Shown here in pieces: positions 44,780 to 54,428 of a stretch of 64,000 nucleotides of DNA. The notes beneath the pieces are model-generated. The model did no database searches. It saw only the letters and a program-made list of their open reading frames with translations, and was not told the DNA's origin. This stretch comes from DAORHV01 sp964513925 (GTDB lineage Bacteria > Patescibacteriota > Gracilibacteria > Peribacterales > Peribacteraceae). The position numbers and the translations under genes were made by a program. Location: contig CAZENR010000007.1 of NCBI GenBank assembly GCA_964513925.1, positions 21,469 to 85,468 on the forward strand. The letters are read 5' to 3'. Every line of letters starts with the position of its first letter. Positions within the stretch are counted from its first letter, which is position 1.

Positions 44780-47755
44780 CTAATCATCGTCATCGTCGTG
44801 CCCATGGTCACGGTCGTCTTTTACGTCGTCTGCCATCATTTTCATCAACGACTTGGCACAGCCGAATCGGCGAGAGTTATCGACGTAGAAGGAGAACAAG
44901 TTACGCATTTGCGACCAGAGTGCCGGGCGGTTGCGGAAGTTGTGCACGCCGCGATCCTGAATGGCGCTGAGCAACTGCTCACAGCTGCAACCGCGCGTAT
45001 CGGCAATGGTAAAGCTACTCACCTGTGCGCGTGGGCCATAACGGAACACCGGCAAGGTGTTACCGCGACCGCGGGCGGCGGTGAGGGCATAGCGATCGAA
45101 TGACATGTACTCGGTCGGCACGCCTTCCGGGATAGCCGTTGCCGGGCAGAAGTCGTCGGAGTTCAGAACGCCGTCGCCATCGGAGTCGCCATTGGCAGGC
45201 GCGCTGGACGAGGAACTGCTGGAGCTGGAAGACGAGCTGGAGCTGCTGGAGCTGCTAGATGAGCCGCTGCAGCTACCGGGCTTATCGATGGTCATACGGA
45301 TGACTGCATCCTGGTAGTCGGCGTCGTCATTCAATTCACCCAGTTCTACCAAGTACGCAATTTGCCTGTTGCCCAACGACATCCTGCTGCCTTTGTCGAG
45401 CATCTTGTACAGGAACGAGCGCAAGCCGGTGCGACGAATAATGGGGCGCACGCGTGGAGCGTACTCGCCATTCTTGAGTACCTTTATGCGCGCATCGCCG
45501 CGGCCGGACTGCACGCTCTCGCGGAATACCCACGAGTAGCGACCATTAATTTCCAGCATGATCTTGCTGCCGGAAGGAACGTTGCGGAATACGGAAACCT
45601 CGCCGCCGCGGAAGCTGCGCGACTGCAAGATGTCCTGCCAGTTCACGCCGTTGTCGAAGCTGATGCGGCCGCGCACGGCGACCTTGGGTCCGCGCTCACC
45701 ATATGTGCTCTCGGAACCTTCTACACGCAGCGTGATGTCAGCCTTTTCATTCAGCGTCACCAAGCCGTCGTCACCGACGGTGTAGCTGACGGCGCATGCA
45801 TCCACGGAGGAGCTACTGGAAGAAGAGGAGCTGCTGGATGAGCTGCTGGAGCTGGATTGGCTTGGCTCGCCAGTCGTCCAGTTGTAGTACACGCCGTCAT
45901 CGGCACTGGTTACACGGGTGTAGTAGTACGCACTCTTGGCGTTGGGGCCAGCGACAAATTCATCACCCTCGGATGTGTCGCTAATAATCCCGTCAGTTGG
46001 GTTCTCCGTTTTGTTCTGATCGGTGTCGTTCACCGTGGAGGTGATGTAAGCGTGATTGAAGAGAATGCGCAGGTTCATAATTTCCTTGCCGCTTAGGTGT
46101 GAACCGTGGTTGAGCAGGCGGACCCAGCCTGGGCCGCGCTGTACGGCCAGACCTTGGACATCTTCCTTGATGCCGCCATCAACAATAACGTTACCGTTGC
46201 TGTCTACCAGCGGAATCCACTGCTCTTCGGAGAAGGCAAGCGCGTTCGGGCCGACGTACACCTTGTTCTTCGCATCGCCGGTGCCAGTGTTCTCCAGGCG
46301 CTTGAAGCTGATTTTAAAGCGAGCCTTGCTGCTGCCTTCGTTACAGGTCATCGGCTTCTCAGCGAATGTCACCAAGACAATTGCGTCCTGGAAATCTGCG
46401 CTGGAATCCAACGAACCCAATTCCACCAGGAGCAATACATCTTTCTCGCCAATGCTGATTTTCCCATTCGTACCGATCAGATTGCGGATGTAGGTTTGCA
46501 GATTCTGCTGGTTTGCGAATGCCGCATAGTTGGGAACGTTGTCTCCGTTGCGCAGAATCAGTACGTGACCATCGTTCACATCTGAACGGTAGGTCTTGTT
46601 AAACAGCCACGAGTAGCGACCGTTGAACTTGAGAGAAACCGGCGTGTTGTGCGTAATGTTCGCGAACGTCTGCTGCTCGCCGCCGGTGACGTTGCGGCCG
46701 TCGTACAAATCCGTCCACTCGACACCGCTGTCAAAGCTGGCAGATACACGTACCGGAATGCGAGGACCGCCTGCGCCGTACGTGATTTCGGAGCCGAGGA
46801 CCTTGATGTTTACATCGTTTGTCCCAGCAGAAACCAGGCTGCTTTTCCCATGTAACTCGTAGCGGGTTGCGCAGGAATAGCCGTCGCCACCGCTGCCGCC
46901 ATGGTCGTTTTCGTTGTGATCGTCATCGTCACCGTCGTTATGAGAATCGCCATCGTGATCCTCGTCTTCATCGTCGCCGTACTCATCGTCACCGTCGTCG
47001 TTATCATCGTCATCTTCGCCTCCGGAGGTGCCGCCGCCAGTAGTGCCGGAAACGGTGCCACCAGTCGTGCCTCCGGTGGTGCCAGAGGTTGTGCCACCTG
47101 TGGTGCCAGAGGTTGTGCCACCTGTGGTGCCCGAGGTCGTGCCTCCGGTGGTGCCAGAGGTGTCTCCACCCGTTGTTCCGGATGTATCACCGCCTGTGGT
47201 GCCAGAGGTTGTACCACCCGTGGTACCCGAAGTTGTTCCGCCGGTTGTACCGCCGGAACTGCCGGCGACAACGGTCTTAGGTGCGCTTACGGTAATGACA
47301 CCGTTGGCATCCACGGAAATTTCGCGATAGCGACTTGTTGCGGAAGAGAGAACCGTAATCGTGCCGGCTTCACTCGGGAAGCCATCGATGCGCGAGAATA
47401 CGATTTCATCCAGCCCCGATGTGTCGATCGTGGGAGGCATCGGGAAGACCACATCGTTGTCGCTGTTGCGCGTAACGTATGCATCTCCAGCAAAGACCGT
47501 GGCCTCCGGTACGTAGACGCCCCACTGCGCATCCAGTTTTCCGGCTTGCGACAAGGTTTGCGCTGCGCGGAGAGCTTGCACCAAATGCTCGGTGGCAATG
47601 TCCAAATCGGCATCGGCCTGAGACTGCTGGAGCAGCGGAATCGTAATGCCGGCTGTCAGAGCCATGAGGCCCAGCGACATCAGCAACTCGATCGCGGTGA
47701 ACGCGAAACGCGGGCGGAGCAGCCTGCGCGCGGTGCGTTGCGATACGGTACGCAT
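44780..47755 (-). CDS. Giant prepilin-like surface protein with repeat, acidic, poly-Ser and Ca-binding segments
   Basis: 991 residues from ATG 47755. N-terminal prepilin-type helix (FTAIELLMSLGLMALTAGITIP), a small pilin domain to about 165, about nine copies of an 8-residue TGGTTSGT-type repeat, a 40-residue Asp/Glu-rich stretch, then two homologous domains (about 310-430 and 665-790, each with GSExTYGxxGPxxxVR, GVxWxD, NGRYSW). They are separated by a large unassigned region and poly-Ser, with another poly-Ser run after. A thrombospondin-3-like Ca motif DSDGDGVLNSDDFCP and an acidic His/Asp tail follow. Probably a pilus-associated adhesin. C/T-rich leader. Confidence 0.85.
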   Translation of the reverse strand: MRTVSQRTARRLLRPRFAFTAIELLMSLGLMALTAGITIPLLQQSQADADLDIATEHLVQALRAAQTLSQAGKLDAQWGVYVPEATVFAGDAYVTRNSDNDVVFPMPPTIDTSGLDEIVFSRIDGFPSEAGTITVLSSATSRYREISVDANGVITVSAPKTVVAGSSGGTTGGTTSGTTGGTTSGTTGGDTSGTTGGDTSGTTGGTTSGTTGGTTSGTTGGTTSGTTGGTTGGTVSGTTGGGTSGGEDDDDNDDGDDEYGDDEDEDHDGDSHNDGDDDDHNENDHGGSGGDGYSCATRYELHGKSSLVSAGTNDVNIKVLGSEITYGAGGPRIPVRVSASFDSGVEWTDLYDGRNVTGGEQQTFANITHNTPVSLKFNGRYSWLFNKTYRSDVNDGHVLILRNGDNVPNYAAFANQQNLQTYIRNLIGTNGKISIGEKDVLLLVELGSLDSSADFQDAIVLVTFAEKPMTCNEGSSKARFKISFKRLENTGTGDAKNKVYVGPNALAFSEEQWIPLVDSNGNVIVDGGIKEDVQGLAVQRGPGWVRLLNHGSHLSGKEIMNLRILFNHAYITSTVNDTDQNKTENPTDGIISDTSEGDEFVAGPNAKSAYYYTRVTSADDGVYYNWTTGEPSQSSSSSSSSSSSSSSSSSVDACAVSYTVGDDGLVTLNEKADITLRVEGSESTYGERGPKVAVRGRISFDNGVNWQDILQSRSFRGGEVSVFRNVPSGSKIMLEINGRYSWVFRESVQSGRGDARIKVLKNGEYAPRVRPIIRRTGLRSFLYKMLDKGSRMSLGNRQIAYLVELGELNDDADYQDAVIRMTIDKPGSCSGSSSSSSSSSSSSSSSSSSSSAPANGDSDGDGVLNSDDFCPATAIPEGVPTEYMSFDRYALTAARGRGNTLPVFRYGPRAQVSSFTIADTRGCSCEQLLSAIQDRGVHNFRNRPALWSQMRNLFSFYVDNSRRFGCAKSLMKMMADDVKDDRDHGHDDDDD
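47030..47260 (-). repeat. 24-bp tandem repeats coding TGGTTSGT units
   Basis: About nine near-identical 24-bp units within the giant prepilin gene, with Asp replacing Thr in two of them (TGGDTSGT). Likely variable in copy number between strains. Confidence 0.8.
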
Positions 47756-47780
47756 AAGGGAAAAGGGGAAAGAGAGAAAG

Positions 47781-49433
47781 TTATCGTCCCACCGATCCGA
47801 CGAGGGAATAGATAGGGACAATAATAGCAAAAGCAATCGTGCCTACGAGACCACCAATGAAAATCAGCAACATGGGTTCCAACACCACGGGCAATTTCTG
47901 CGCCCACTCCTCGGCCTTCTTTTCGTAAATATCCGCTATGCGAAGCAACATTTCGGCCATCTTGCCGGATTTTTCTCCGGTGCCGACCAGCTGCTGGACA
48001 GACATGGGAAGCAGTGAGCTGGTACCTTTTATCTTCTTAAATGCTCCCACAAACGACTCGCCGATTTCGATCTGATCGGCCAGTTGGTAGTAGAAGCGTT
48101 TGTAGTAGACGGTGTCGGTGACGTCGGCCATGGATCGGATGGATTCCACCAACGGTACGCCGGCTTTCAGCAAGCTCCCCAAGATCACGCCGAAGCGCGC
48201 GATGGTCGCGGACCTGGCAAGCGGTCCGATGCCGGGAATCATGAAAATGAATTGCTCGGTAGGGCCGCGCAATGCGGTGTAGCGGCAGACCAAGAAGAGC
48301 AGGAAGCCGAGTGCCACGATCATGGGTACGGCAACCGAGCCGTGGTCGCGGAAGAAGTTCGCAACCCAAATAACGATTTTGGTCACCAATGGCAATTCCG
48401 CGTTCAGTGTCGTAAGAATGCCTACCAGCTGCGGCAGCACGAACCAGGCCAAGCCCAGCGTAATGATGGCGGTCAGCACAAGCACGATGGCCGGATAAAT
48501 CATTGCCATTTGCACCTTGGATTTCAGCGAACGGTCCTTCTCCTGCTGCACCGCCAAGTACTCCATGTTCTTGGAGAGCGATCCGGCCTCTTCTCCAATG
48601 CGAATAAGCGCCAGTGCGTAGGGCGAGAAGAAGTTCTGGTTGTCCATCGCGCACCACAGCGCAATGCCGCTTTCCACCTCGTCAATCACCTTGCGCACGA
48701 TTTTTTTCATCGGCTTGTTTCGCAGCTCAAGTTCGATGGTTTTGAGTGCATCGATGACGGTGAGTCCGGAGTTGAGCAAGATAGCCAAGTTCTCTACGAA
48801 CTCGGAGCGCAACTTGCCCATGCCGATGTTATTCAGCGCCTCCAAAGTGGCCATGAGGCTCTTTTTCTTCTGGCCAAACTTCCCTTTTCCGGGCTGTCCG
48901 CCTGCGGCTGCCTTCTCCTTATTCTGTATGGCCGCTTTTTTGGCAGGTGCAGCAGCTGGTTTTTGGACCGGCTTGGCGCCGAAAATTGACCAACCTTTCT
49001 TGGCAGGTGCTGGCGCGGATTCGGCTGGCTTTGCAGTCGCAACCGGGCTTGTCGGCATCGCTGCTGTCACTGGGGATGCAGGCGGTTCGACAGCAGGAGT
49101 GCTGGGAACGACATCCTTCGCAGCTTGGTCTGCAATCGCCTCGGAAGTCTGCGGCAAATTTCCCGTAATCGGCACCGCCACCAATGCCGGTGCCGCAATC
49201 GGGGCCGGCGTTACGGCAGAATCCTGCGGTGTCATAGCTGCTGGAGCCGGAGACTGGGCTTCGGCTGTGGCCTGTGCTGCTGCAGCCTCGGCTTCTGCGT
49301 GCTTAGCTTCGTCATTCTTCTTTTTTGCCGCCAGCTTGAATATGGTCGATGCACGCTTTTTCGCAACGGCGGCGGGCACCTTGTGCTCGTCGGGCTGTTC
49401 GGTGCCGTCTGCAGCTTTGTTACGCTTTGGCAT
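47781..49433 (-). CDS. pilC: Type IV pilus assembly platform protein PilC
   Basis: 550 residues. The first about 185 residues are unusual: charged, then Ala/Pro/Thr-rich disordered, then Lys/Gly-rich. The two T2SF domains follow (about 210-330 and 415-535), with ENLAILLNSGLTVIDALKTIE and GSLLKAGVPLVESIRSM as the matching repeats and three membrane helices. The start overlaps pilB by 14 nt. Confidence 0.93.
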   Translation of the reverse strand: MPKRNKAADGTEQPDEHKVPAAVAKKRASTIFKLAAKKKNDEAKHAEAEAAAAQATAEAQSPAPAAMTPQDSAVTPAPIAAPALVAVPITGNLPQTSEAIADQAAKDVVPSTPAVEPPASPVTAAMPTSPVATAKPAESAPAPAKKGWSIFGAKPVQKPAAAPAKKAAIQNKEKAAAGGQPGKGKFGQKKKSLMATLEALNNIGMGKLRSEFVENLAILLNSGLTVIDALKTIELELRNKPMKKIVRKVIDEVESGIALWCAMDNQNFFSPYALALIRIGEEAGSLSKNMEYLAVQQEKDRSLKSKVQMAMIYPAIVLVLTAIITLGLAWFVLPQLVGILTTLNAELPLVTKIVIWVANFFRDHGSVAVPMIVALGFLLFLVCRYTALRGPTEQFIFMIPGIGPLARSATIARFGVILGSLLKAGVPLVESIRSMADVTDTVYYKRFYYQLADQIEIGESFVGAFKKIKGTSSLLPMSVQQLVGTGEKSGKMAEMLLRIADIYEKKAEEWAQKLPVVLEPMLLIFIGGLVGTIAFAIIVPIYSLVGSVGR

Positions 49434-51207
49434 GCTTGGCGGGAGGAGGCGTGTCTTTGAAGAAAATTGGTTCCGGCGGGGCAGCCATGCGCATCAATTC
49501 TTCCAGTGTTGTCAGTCCCTCCTTCACCTTTTCTAGGCCGTCTTCAAATAGGAAGTTCATGCCGTTCTCGCGCGCCTTCAGCAGAATGTCCGTGCTGCCA
49601 GCGCGTGCGCTGATCAATTCCTCGATCTCCTTGTTCACTTCCAAAATTTCGTAAATACCCACACGGCCGCGGTATCCGGTATTGCCGCAGGCCTCGCAGC
49701 CTTTACCCCGGTAGAAGTGTACGTCTTCACCCTCGTCGAAATAGTGCTCTGCTCCTTTAAAGAGCGAGCGTGCTTCCTTTGCGGATACCGTGAAGCTGAA
49801 TCGGCAGTGCGGGCAAATGCGACGGATAAGACGCTGTGCCACAACCACTTCTAGCGTGGAGGCCAGCACGAACGGCTCCACCTCCATTTCGATCAAACGG
49901 GGGATGGCTGTTGCCGAGTCGTTGGCGTGCAGCGTGGAGAACAGCAAGTGTCCGGTCAGCGCCGCGTTTACGGCAATGCCCGCCGTTTCTGCGTCACGAA
50001 TTTCTCCCACCAGCACCACGTCGGGGTCCTGACGCATGAGCGCACGCAAGCCCTTGCCGAATGTCAGTCCGGTTTGAATGTTTACCTGGATGTGGTTGAT
50101 CCCCGGAATTTTGTACTCGACCGGGTCTTCGATGGTCGACACGTTCACGTCCGGCCGGTTGAGCATTTTGATAAGCCCGTAGAGCGTTGTGGATTTACCT
50201 GCTCCGGTTGGCCCCACCGTAATGATCATGCCGAACGGCTTGTGCGCGGCGCTCTCGAGAATGCTGCGATGCTTATCCGAGAAGCCGAGGTCCGCCAGCG
50301 TCAGGTTGCGTACGTATTCCGAGAGCAGACGCATAACCACCTTTTCGCCGTCCACGATGGGAATTACCGATACGCGCACGTCCATGGTGCCGGCGCGCGA
50401 TTTGTAGCGGATGGCTCCGTCTTGGGCGGCGTAGTGTTCGTCGATACGCAGGTTCGCTTCGATCTTGATGCGGTTGACGATGCCTTCGTAGAACTGGCGC
50501 GGCAGACGGCCGGCCTCGTGCATGCAGCCGTCGACACGGAAACGCACGACCACGTCTTTTTCCTGCGGCTCGAAGTGAATGTCGGATGCCTTCAAACTCA
50601 TGGCGTCTGCGAAGATTTCCTCCAGAATTTCCGGAGCGACCTTCTGCTGCTTTTCGATGATCGACTGGAAGCGCGTAGCCAGCGGCTTGCGGTATAACTT
50701 AAATGCCGCATCGATGCCGGCCTTGGGTGCGTACACAAACTTGATCGCGCCCGAAAAGGGTGCGGCCTTCGGCTCTTTCTTGGCACCCCACAGCGATTTC
50801 GTCTTCTTCTCAGTCTTGCTCTCCCCACCGATCATTTTGGCCTTGTTCAAGTTGTCACGTACGGACTTTTCCAGGCCTTCGCGCTGCGGATCGGATGTTG
50901 CCACGGTCATTTCCGCGTCGGTTGAGGCAACGACCACCGCCGAGTACGTGCGTGCAAATTCCTCTGGAAGTTTCAGTACAACGTCGCGTGGAGGCGGATT
51001 GTTGGGAATGTCGTAGAACGGCAGCTTGTAGTGTTCTGCCAAAGCGTTCTCCAGCAGATCGCTGGTCATGAGTCGGCGCTCGAACAACACCACGCGCAAT
51101 TCTACGTTGCGCTCCTCGGCCTCTTGCAGCACTTCCTTCAGCTCCTCTTGCGAGAGGTAGCTCTGCTCCACGAGGATGTTGCCAAGATCGGCGTTGGTTA
51201 ATTGCAT
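49420..51207 (-). CDS. pilB: Type IV pilus extension ATPase PilB
   Basis: 595 residues. N-terminal MshEN-type domain (NADLGNILVEQSYLSQEELKEVL), then Walker A GPTGAGKST, Asp box (IEDPVEYKI), Walker B DPDVVLVGEIRD and His box (HLLFSTLHAND). The zinc tetracysteine is CPHC and CEAC. Located 27 nt behind the response regulator and ahead of pilC and the giant prepilin, forming one operon. Confidence 0.96.
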   Translation of the reverse strand: MQLTNADLGNILVEQSYLSQEELKEVLQEAEERNVELRVVLFERRLMTSDLLENALAEHYKLPFYDIPNNPPPRDVVLKLPEEFARTYSAVVVASTDAEMTVATSDPQREGLEKSVRDNLNKAKMIGGESKTEKKTKSLWGAKKEPKAAPFSGAIKFVYAPKAGIDAAFKLYRKPLATRFQSIIEKQQKVAPEILEEIFADAMSLKASDIHFEPQEKDVVVRFRVDGCMHEAGRLPRQFYEGIVNRIKIEANLRIDEHYAAQDGAIRYKSRAGTMDVRVSVIPIVDGEKVVMRLLSEYVRNLTLADLGFSDKHRSILESAAHKPFGMIITVGPTGAGKSTTLYGLIKMLNRPDVNVSTIEDPVEYKIPGINHIQVNIQTGLTFGKGLRALMRQDPDVVLVGEIRDAETAGIAVNAALTGHLLFSTLHANDSATAIPRLIEMEVEPFVLASTLEVVVAQRLIRRICPHCRFSFTVSAKEARSLFKGAEHYFDEGEDVHFYRGKGCEACGNTGYRGRVGIYEILEVNKEIEELISARAGSTDILLKARENGMNFLFEDGLEKVKEGLTTLEELMRMAAPPEPIFFKDTPPPAKHAKA

Positions 51208-51234
51208 GTGAGTTTTTGTATGGGTGGAGACTGA

Positions 51235-51675
51235 TTAGAGAACGCTTTTCACGCGTTGCACGATGATGGCAATCGGCGTGTTTGATTTGACGAAATAATC
51301 CACTGCACCCAGTTGCTTAGTCTTTGCGCGGTCTTCGTCTTGGCCCAAGTTGCTGAGCACAATGGCAGGGATATTGTATTTGCGCTGTTGCATTTCCGTA
51401 AGCACGCCGAAGCCGTCCATGACCGGCATGATGAGATCCAGCAACACTAAGCCGTAGCCGCCTTTATCCAATTCGGCCAGAGCGTCAGTGCCGTTCATGC
51501 AGGTGTGCGTGGTATAACCCTCGTTCTTCAGTTTCATCTCCAGCGCATGCGCGAGCGGGCGCTCATCCTCCACGATGAGCACCATCTTCTTGCCGTTTGC
51601 ACTCGGACTTCCGGCCGCGGCCTTGTCCGTTGGCGTCGCGGCTGCCTGTTGTGTTGGCTCGGTCGAAGAAGGCAT
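51235..51675 (-). CDS. Response regulator, single receiver domain
   Basis: 146 residues. A Thr/Ala-rich N-terminus (1-30) precedes a receiver: VLIVEDERPL (acidic pair), LVLLDLIMPVMDG (phospho-Asp), IVLSNLG (Ser/Thr switch) and VDYFVKSN (Lys). No output domain, so it may act on a protein such as PilB. TACAAT lies 10 nt before the ATG with TGGCAA 17 nt further upstream. Head of the pilB-pilC operon. Confidence 0.9.
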   Translation of the reverse strand: MPSSTEPTQQAAATPTDKAAAGSPSANGKKMVLIVEDERPLAHALEMKLKNEGYTTHTCMNGTDALAELDKGGYGLVLLDLIMPVMDGFGVLTEMQQRKYNIPAIVLSNLGQDEDRAKTKQLGAVDYFVKSNTPIAIIVQRVKSVL

Positions 51676-51817
51676 AAATCCCTTTATTGTAGCAGAAAAC
51701 CCGTTTTTTTGCCAGACCTGACTAACTACCAATCTGCAACAGCTGTTTTTACCGGATTCTGTCCAGTTTTACGCCGCTTTGGCGCGTTGCATTCCGGCTG
51801 ATACACTTCGGATTGCT

Positions 51818-53404
51818 ATGCACCGCACCACGCACCGTAAGCGCGCGCTCATTTCCGTGTCCGACAAGACAGGTGTAGAACACCTTGCCACCGAACTGCG
51901 CAAGCTGGGATACGAAATTGTTTCCACCGGAGGTACCGCTGCACTGCTATCCAAGGCTGGCATTACGGTGACGTCTATCGAGCACATTACGCAGTTTCCA
52001 GAGTGCTTTGGCGGACGTGTGAAGACCATGCACCCGCTTGTGATGGGAGGCATTTTGTACAAGCGCGACGATGCGGCGCAACTGGAAGAGGCGCGCATTC
52101 TGGGTATAGAGCCGGTCGATATTGTTGTGGTGAATTTGTATCCGTTCGGCCAAACACTCAAGAAAGCATCTGGCGGTACATGGTCCATTGCCACCGCGGG
52201 CAACCCGGCATTTGACGAGCATCATGCCGCTATCGTGGAGCAAATCGACATTGGTGGCCCCACGCTGTTGCGCAGCGCCGCAAAAAATCATTCGGGCGTA
52301 CTATCCGTGTGCGATCCCTACGACTACGACCGCGTGATAGACGCGCTCCGTTCCGGAAAGGCGGATGCCGCTTTTCTGCGTGAGCTTGCCGCAAAGGTGT
52401 TCTTGCACACCGCCGCGTACGACGCACTCATTGCCGAGTATCTTTCCAAGGGCACGCACACCGGCGTCATGCTGACGTCCGGTCGTACGCTGCGCTACGG
52501 GGAAAACCCGCACCAGTGGGGCAAGTTCTACGCACAGCTGGACGCTCGCAGCACGACCGATCGCGGCGAGCACCGCTGGAAATTAGTGCAAGGAAAAGAG
52601 TTGAGCTACCTCAACATTTTCGACTCTGATGCCGCCTGGCGCATGGTGCAAGACTTCGATCGTCCTGCGGCGGTGCTGGTGAAGCATGCAAACCCCAGTG
52701 GCATTGCCGAACACGACAGTTTGGAAGAGGCCTTCCAGCGTGCATACGACAGTGACCGGCTTTCGGCTTTCGGCGTGATCATCGCGCTCAACCGGCCATG
52801 CAGCGCGGGAGTGGTGCGGCGCATGATCGACCAGAAAATCTTCACCGAAATCCTGCTGGCTCCGGGCTTTGAGCCAGAAGCGCTGCAGCTACTGACCCAA
52901 AAGCCGAACCTGCGCGTTATCGACATGACCGGCGTCACGTTTGCACACGACACCGTCTACCGCAGCGCATTCGGCGGCATGTTGGCCCAGAATGATGACC
53001 TGAAAGACGTGACGGAATCCATGCTGAATTGCGTGACGAAACAGCGTCCCACGCCTCAGCAAATTTCGGATCTGCTGTTTGCCTGGAAAGTAGTCAAACA
53101 TGCCAAGTCCAATGCCATCGTCTTTGCGCATGACGGCGTGACGGTTGGCATTGGCTGCGGTCAAACCAGCCGCGTGGACTCCACCTGGATTGCCGCCAAG
53201 CGTGCAGGCGCAAAGGCCAAAGGCGCAGTCATGGCCAGCGATGCCTTTTTCCCGTTTCCGGACGCCGTAGAAGAGGCTGCCAAGAACGGTATTGTCGCCA
53301 TCATTCAACCGGGCGGCTCGGTGCGCGATGCAGACGTCATCAAGCGTGCCGACGAGCTGGGCCTAGCGATGGTAACGACGGGTATCCGCGGTTTCCGTCA
53401 CTAA
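51818..53404 (+). CDS. purH: Bifunctional AICAR formyltransferase/IMP cyclohydrolase
   Basis: 528 residues. The N-terminal MGS-like IMP cyclohydrolase domain (SVSDKTG, STGGTAALL, GGRVKTMHPLVMGGIL) and C-terminal AICARFT domain (RYGENPHQ, KHANPSGIAE, IIQPGGSVRD) catalyse the last two steps of purine synthesis. The ATG at 51818 is the standard N-terminus; TACACT lies 10 nt upstream. Stop overlaps the convergent gene stop (CTAA). Confidence 0.97.
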   Translation: MHRTTHRKRALISVSDKTGVEHLATELRKLGYEIVSTGGTAALLSKAGITVTSIEHITQFPECFGGRVKTMHPLVMGGILYKRDDAAQLEEARILGIEPVDIVVVNLYPFGQTLKKASGGTWSIATAGNPAFDEHHAAIVEQIDIGGPTLLRSAAKNHSGVLSVCDPYDYDRVIDALRSGKADAAFLRELAAKVFLHTAAYDALIAEYLSKGTHTGVMLTSGRTLRYGENPHQWGKFYAQLDARSTTDRGEHRWKLVQGKELSYLNIFDSDAAWRMVQDFDRPAAVLVKHANPSGIAEHDSLEEAFQRAYDSDRLSAFGVIIALNRPCSAGVVRRMIDQKIFTEILLAPGFEPEALQLLTQKPNLRVIDMTGVTFAHDTVYRSAFGGMLAQNDDLKDVTESMLNCVTKQRPTPQQISDLLFAWKVVKHAKSNAIVFAHDGVTVGIGCGQTSRVDSTWIAAKRAGAKAKGAVMASDAFFPFPDAVEEAAKNGIVAIIQPGGSVRDADVIKRADELGLAMVTTGIRGFRH

Positions 53405-54018
53405 GAAATTTCATCTCCATGCGGGCGCTTCTTGACCCTGGAGCGAGATGTTCGGCCTCTCTGCATTTGCTGAGCGATTTTACTGAGCGCGGCGTATGGC
53501 TCGCCGCCCCGTTCGTCGGGTGCAGTGCGCGTGGTTGAGAGCAGTTCGGCGACCACTGCCTGCACTGCAGTCAGCGGATCTCTGCGGGCGGCCATCAGCC
53601 TCGTTGCCCGTGCAATGAGCTCCTCGCGCCGTTGAAACAGCACGCCGCGCTCGGCGTCGTCGTTCATGCCGGTTTCAATTATGCGCATCACCGTATATCG
53701 GACAATACTTTCCATGCGCTCAGCCTGCTTATCGGGTCCGGCCAGGATTGTGCATGCTCCCCGGAACGCATCTGCAGATCCGCCAAAGTGGATGTGGGTG
53801 TTGGCGACGCGTACTTCCGAATCAACCGCCTTACAAAGCGTCTGCAAAGTTGGCAGCGCGCGTACTTGGAGCAATGCCTGCCGTAGGCGTACTCGTACAC
53901 CACCTTCGATCATGGCAAGATTGCGCACGGATTCCAGGGCATAGTCCATTGCTTCCCCGTGCAATGAGACGGCTCTTTGATCTGCGATCTCCGGTCGGAG
54001 CAGTGTTACAATCGGCAT
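53401..54018 (-). CDS. Hypothetical Arg-rich helical protein
   Basis: 205 residues, not recognised. Mainly helical with many Arg/Ala, no membrane segment; the C-terminus is strongly basic (SRSRVKKRPHGDE). ATG 54018 was chosen because TATATA lies 7 nt upstream, implying leaderless expression; an in-frame ATG 18 nt further is within that box. Confidence 0.65.
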   Translation of the reverse strand: MPIVTLLRPEIADQRAVSLHGEAMDYALESVRNLAMIEGGVRVRLRQALLQVRALPTLQTLCKAVDSEVRVANTHIHFGGSADAFRGACTILAGPDKQAERMESIVRYTVMRIIETGMNDDAERGVLFQRREELIARATRLMAARRDPLTAVQAVVAELLSTTRTAPDERGGEPYAALSKIAQQMQRGRTSRSRVKKRPHGDEIS

Positions 54019-54098
54019 TTGTAAGTATATAATCAACTTATTCTAATATTTGTCAAATATTCTCACCTGCACTTTGGGGATACCGCTACACTGGCATT

Positions 54099-54428
54099 AT
54101 GCATATTCGTTTTCCAGATGCCGAGCAGCGCCGCCGCAGCGAAGAAGACATGACACTGCAGCCTGGCTGCAAATTCGTCATGTTTTCGCAAAACGATGAC
54201 TACGTCGTGACACTTTTTTCGCGTTCGTGCACTCATGCCGACATTGCCGACGTCGAGCGAAGGCGACTGGCATCGGGGGACTTTGTCGGCGCGGGTTTTG
54301 TAATGGGCGGCACTCCGCGCTGGGGGTCCGAGTCCTGTGAAAAACGGTACGGTTACGACAGGCCGCAAGATGTGCAGGCGCAGAAACGGCTCTTGGCAAG
54401 CATGCAATCAGCGATTGCTGCGCTGTAG
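54099..54428 (+). CDS. Hypothetical small protein
   Basis: 109 residues, unrecognised. Mixed alpha/beta appearance with a Cys pair (SRSCTH and SESCEK) and GDFVGAGFVMGGTPRWG in the middle. TACACT 6 nt before the ATG. Its stop abuts the stop of the convergent methyltransferase gene, with no bases between. Confidence 0.6.
   Translation: MHIRFPDAEQRRRSEEDMTLQPGCKFVMFSQNDDYVVTLFSRSCTHADIADVERRRLASGDFVGAGFVMGGTPRWGSESCEKRYGYDRPQDVQAQKRLLASMQSAIAAL

Noticed and set aside
47028..47330. PPVVPEV-repeat ORF on the plus strand
   Set aside because: Mirror of the TGGTTSGT repeats of the giant prepilin on the other strand.
48084..49536. Two long plus-strand ORFs over pilC
   Set aside because: Shadow frames of pilC, whose T2SF repeats are clear.
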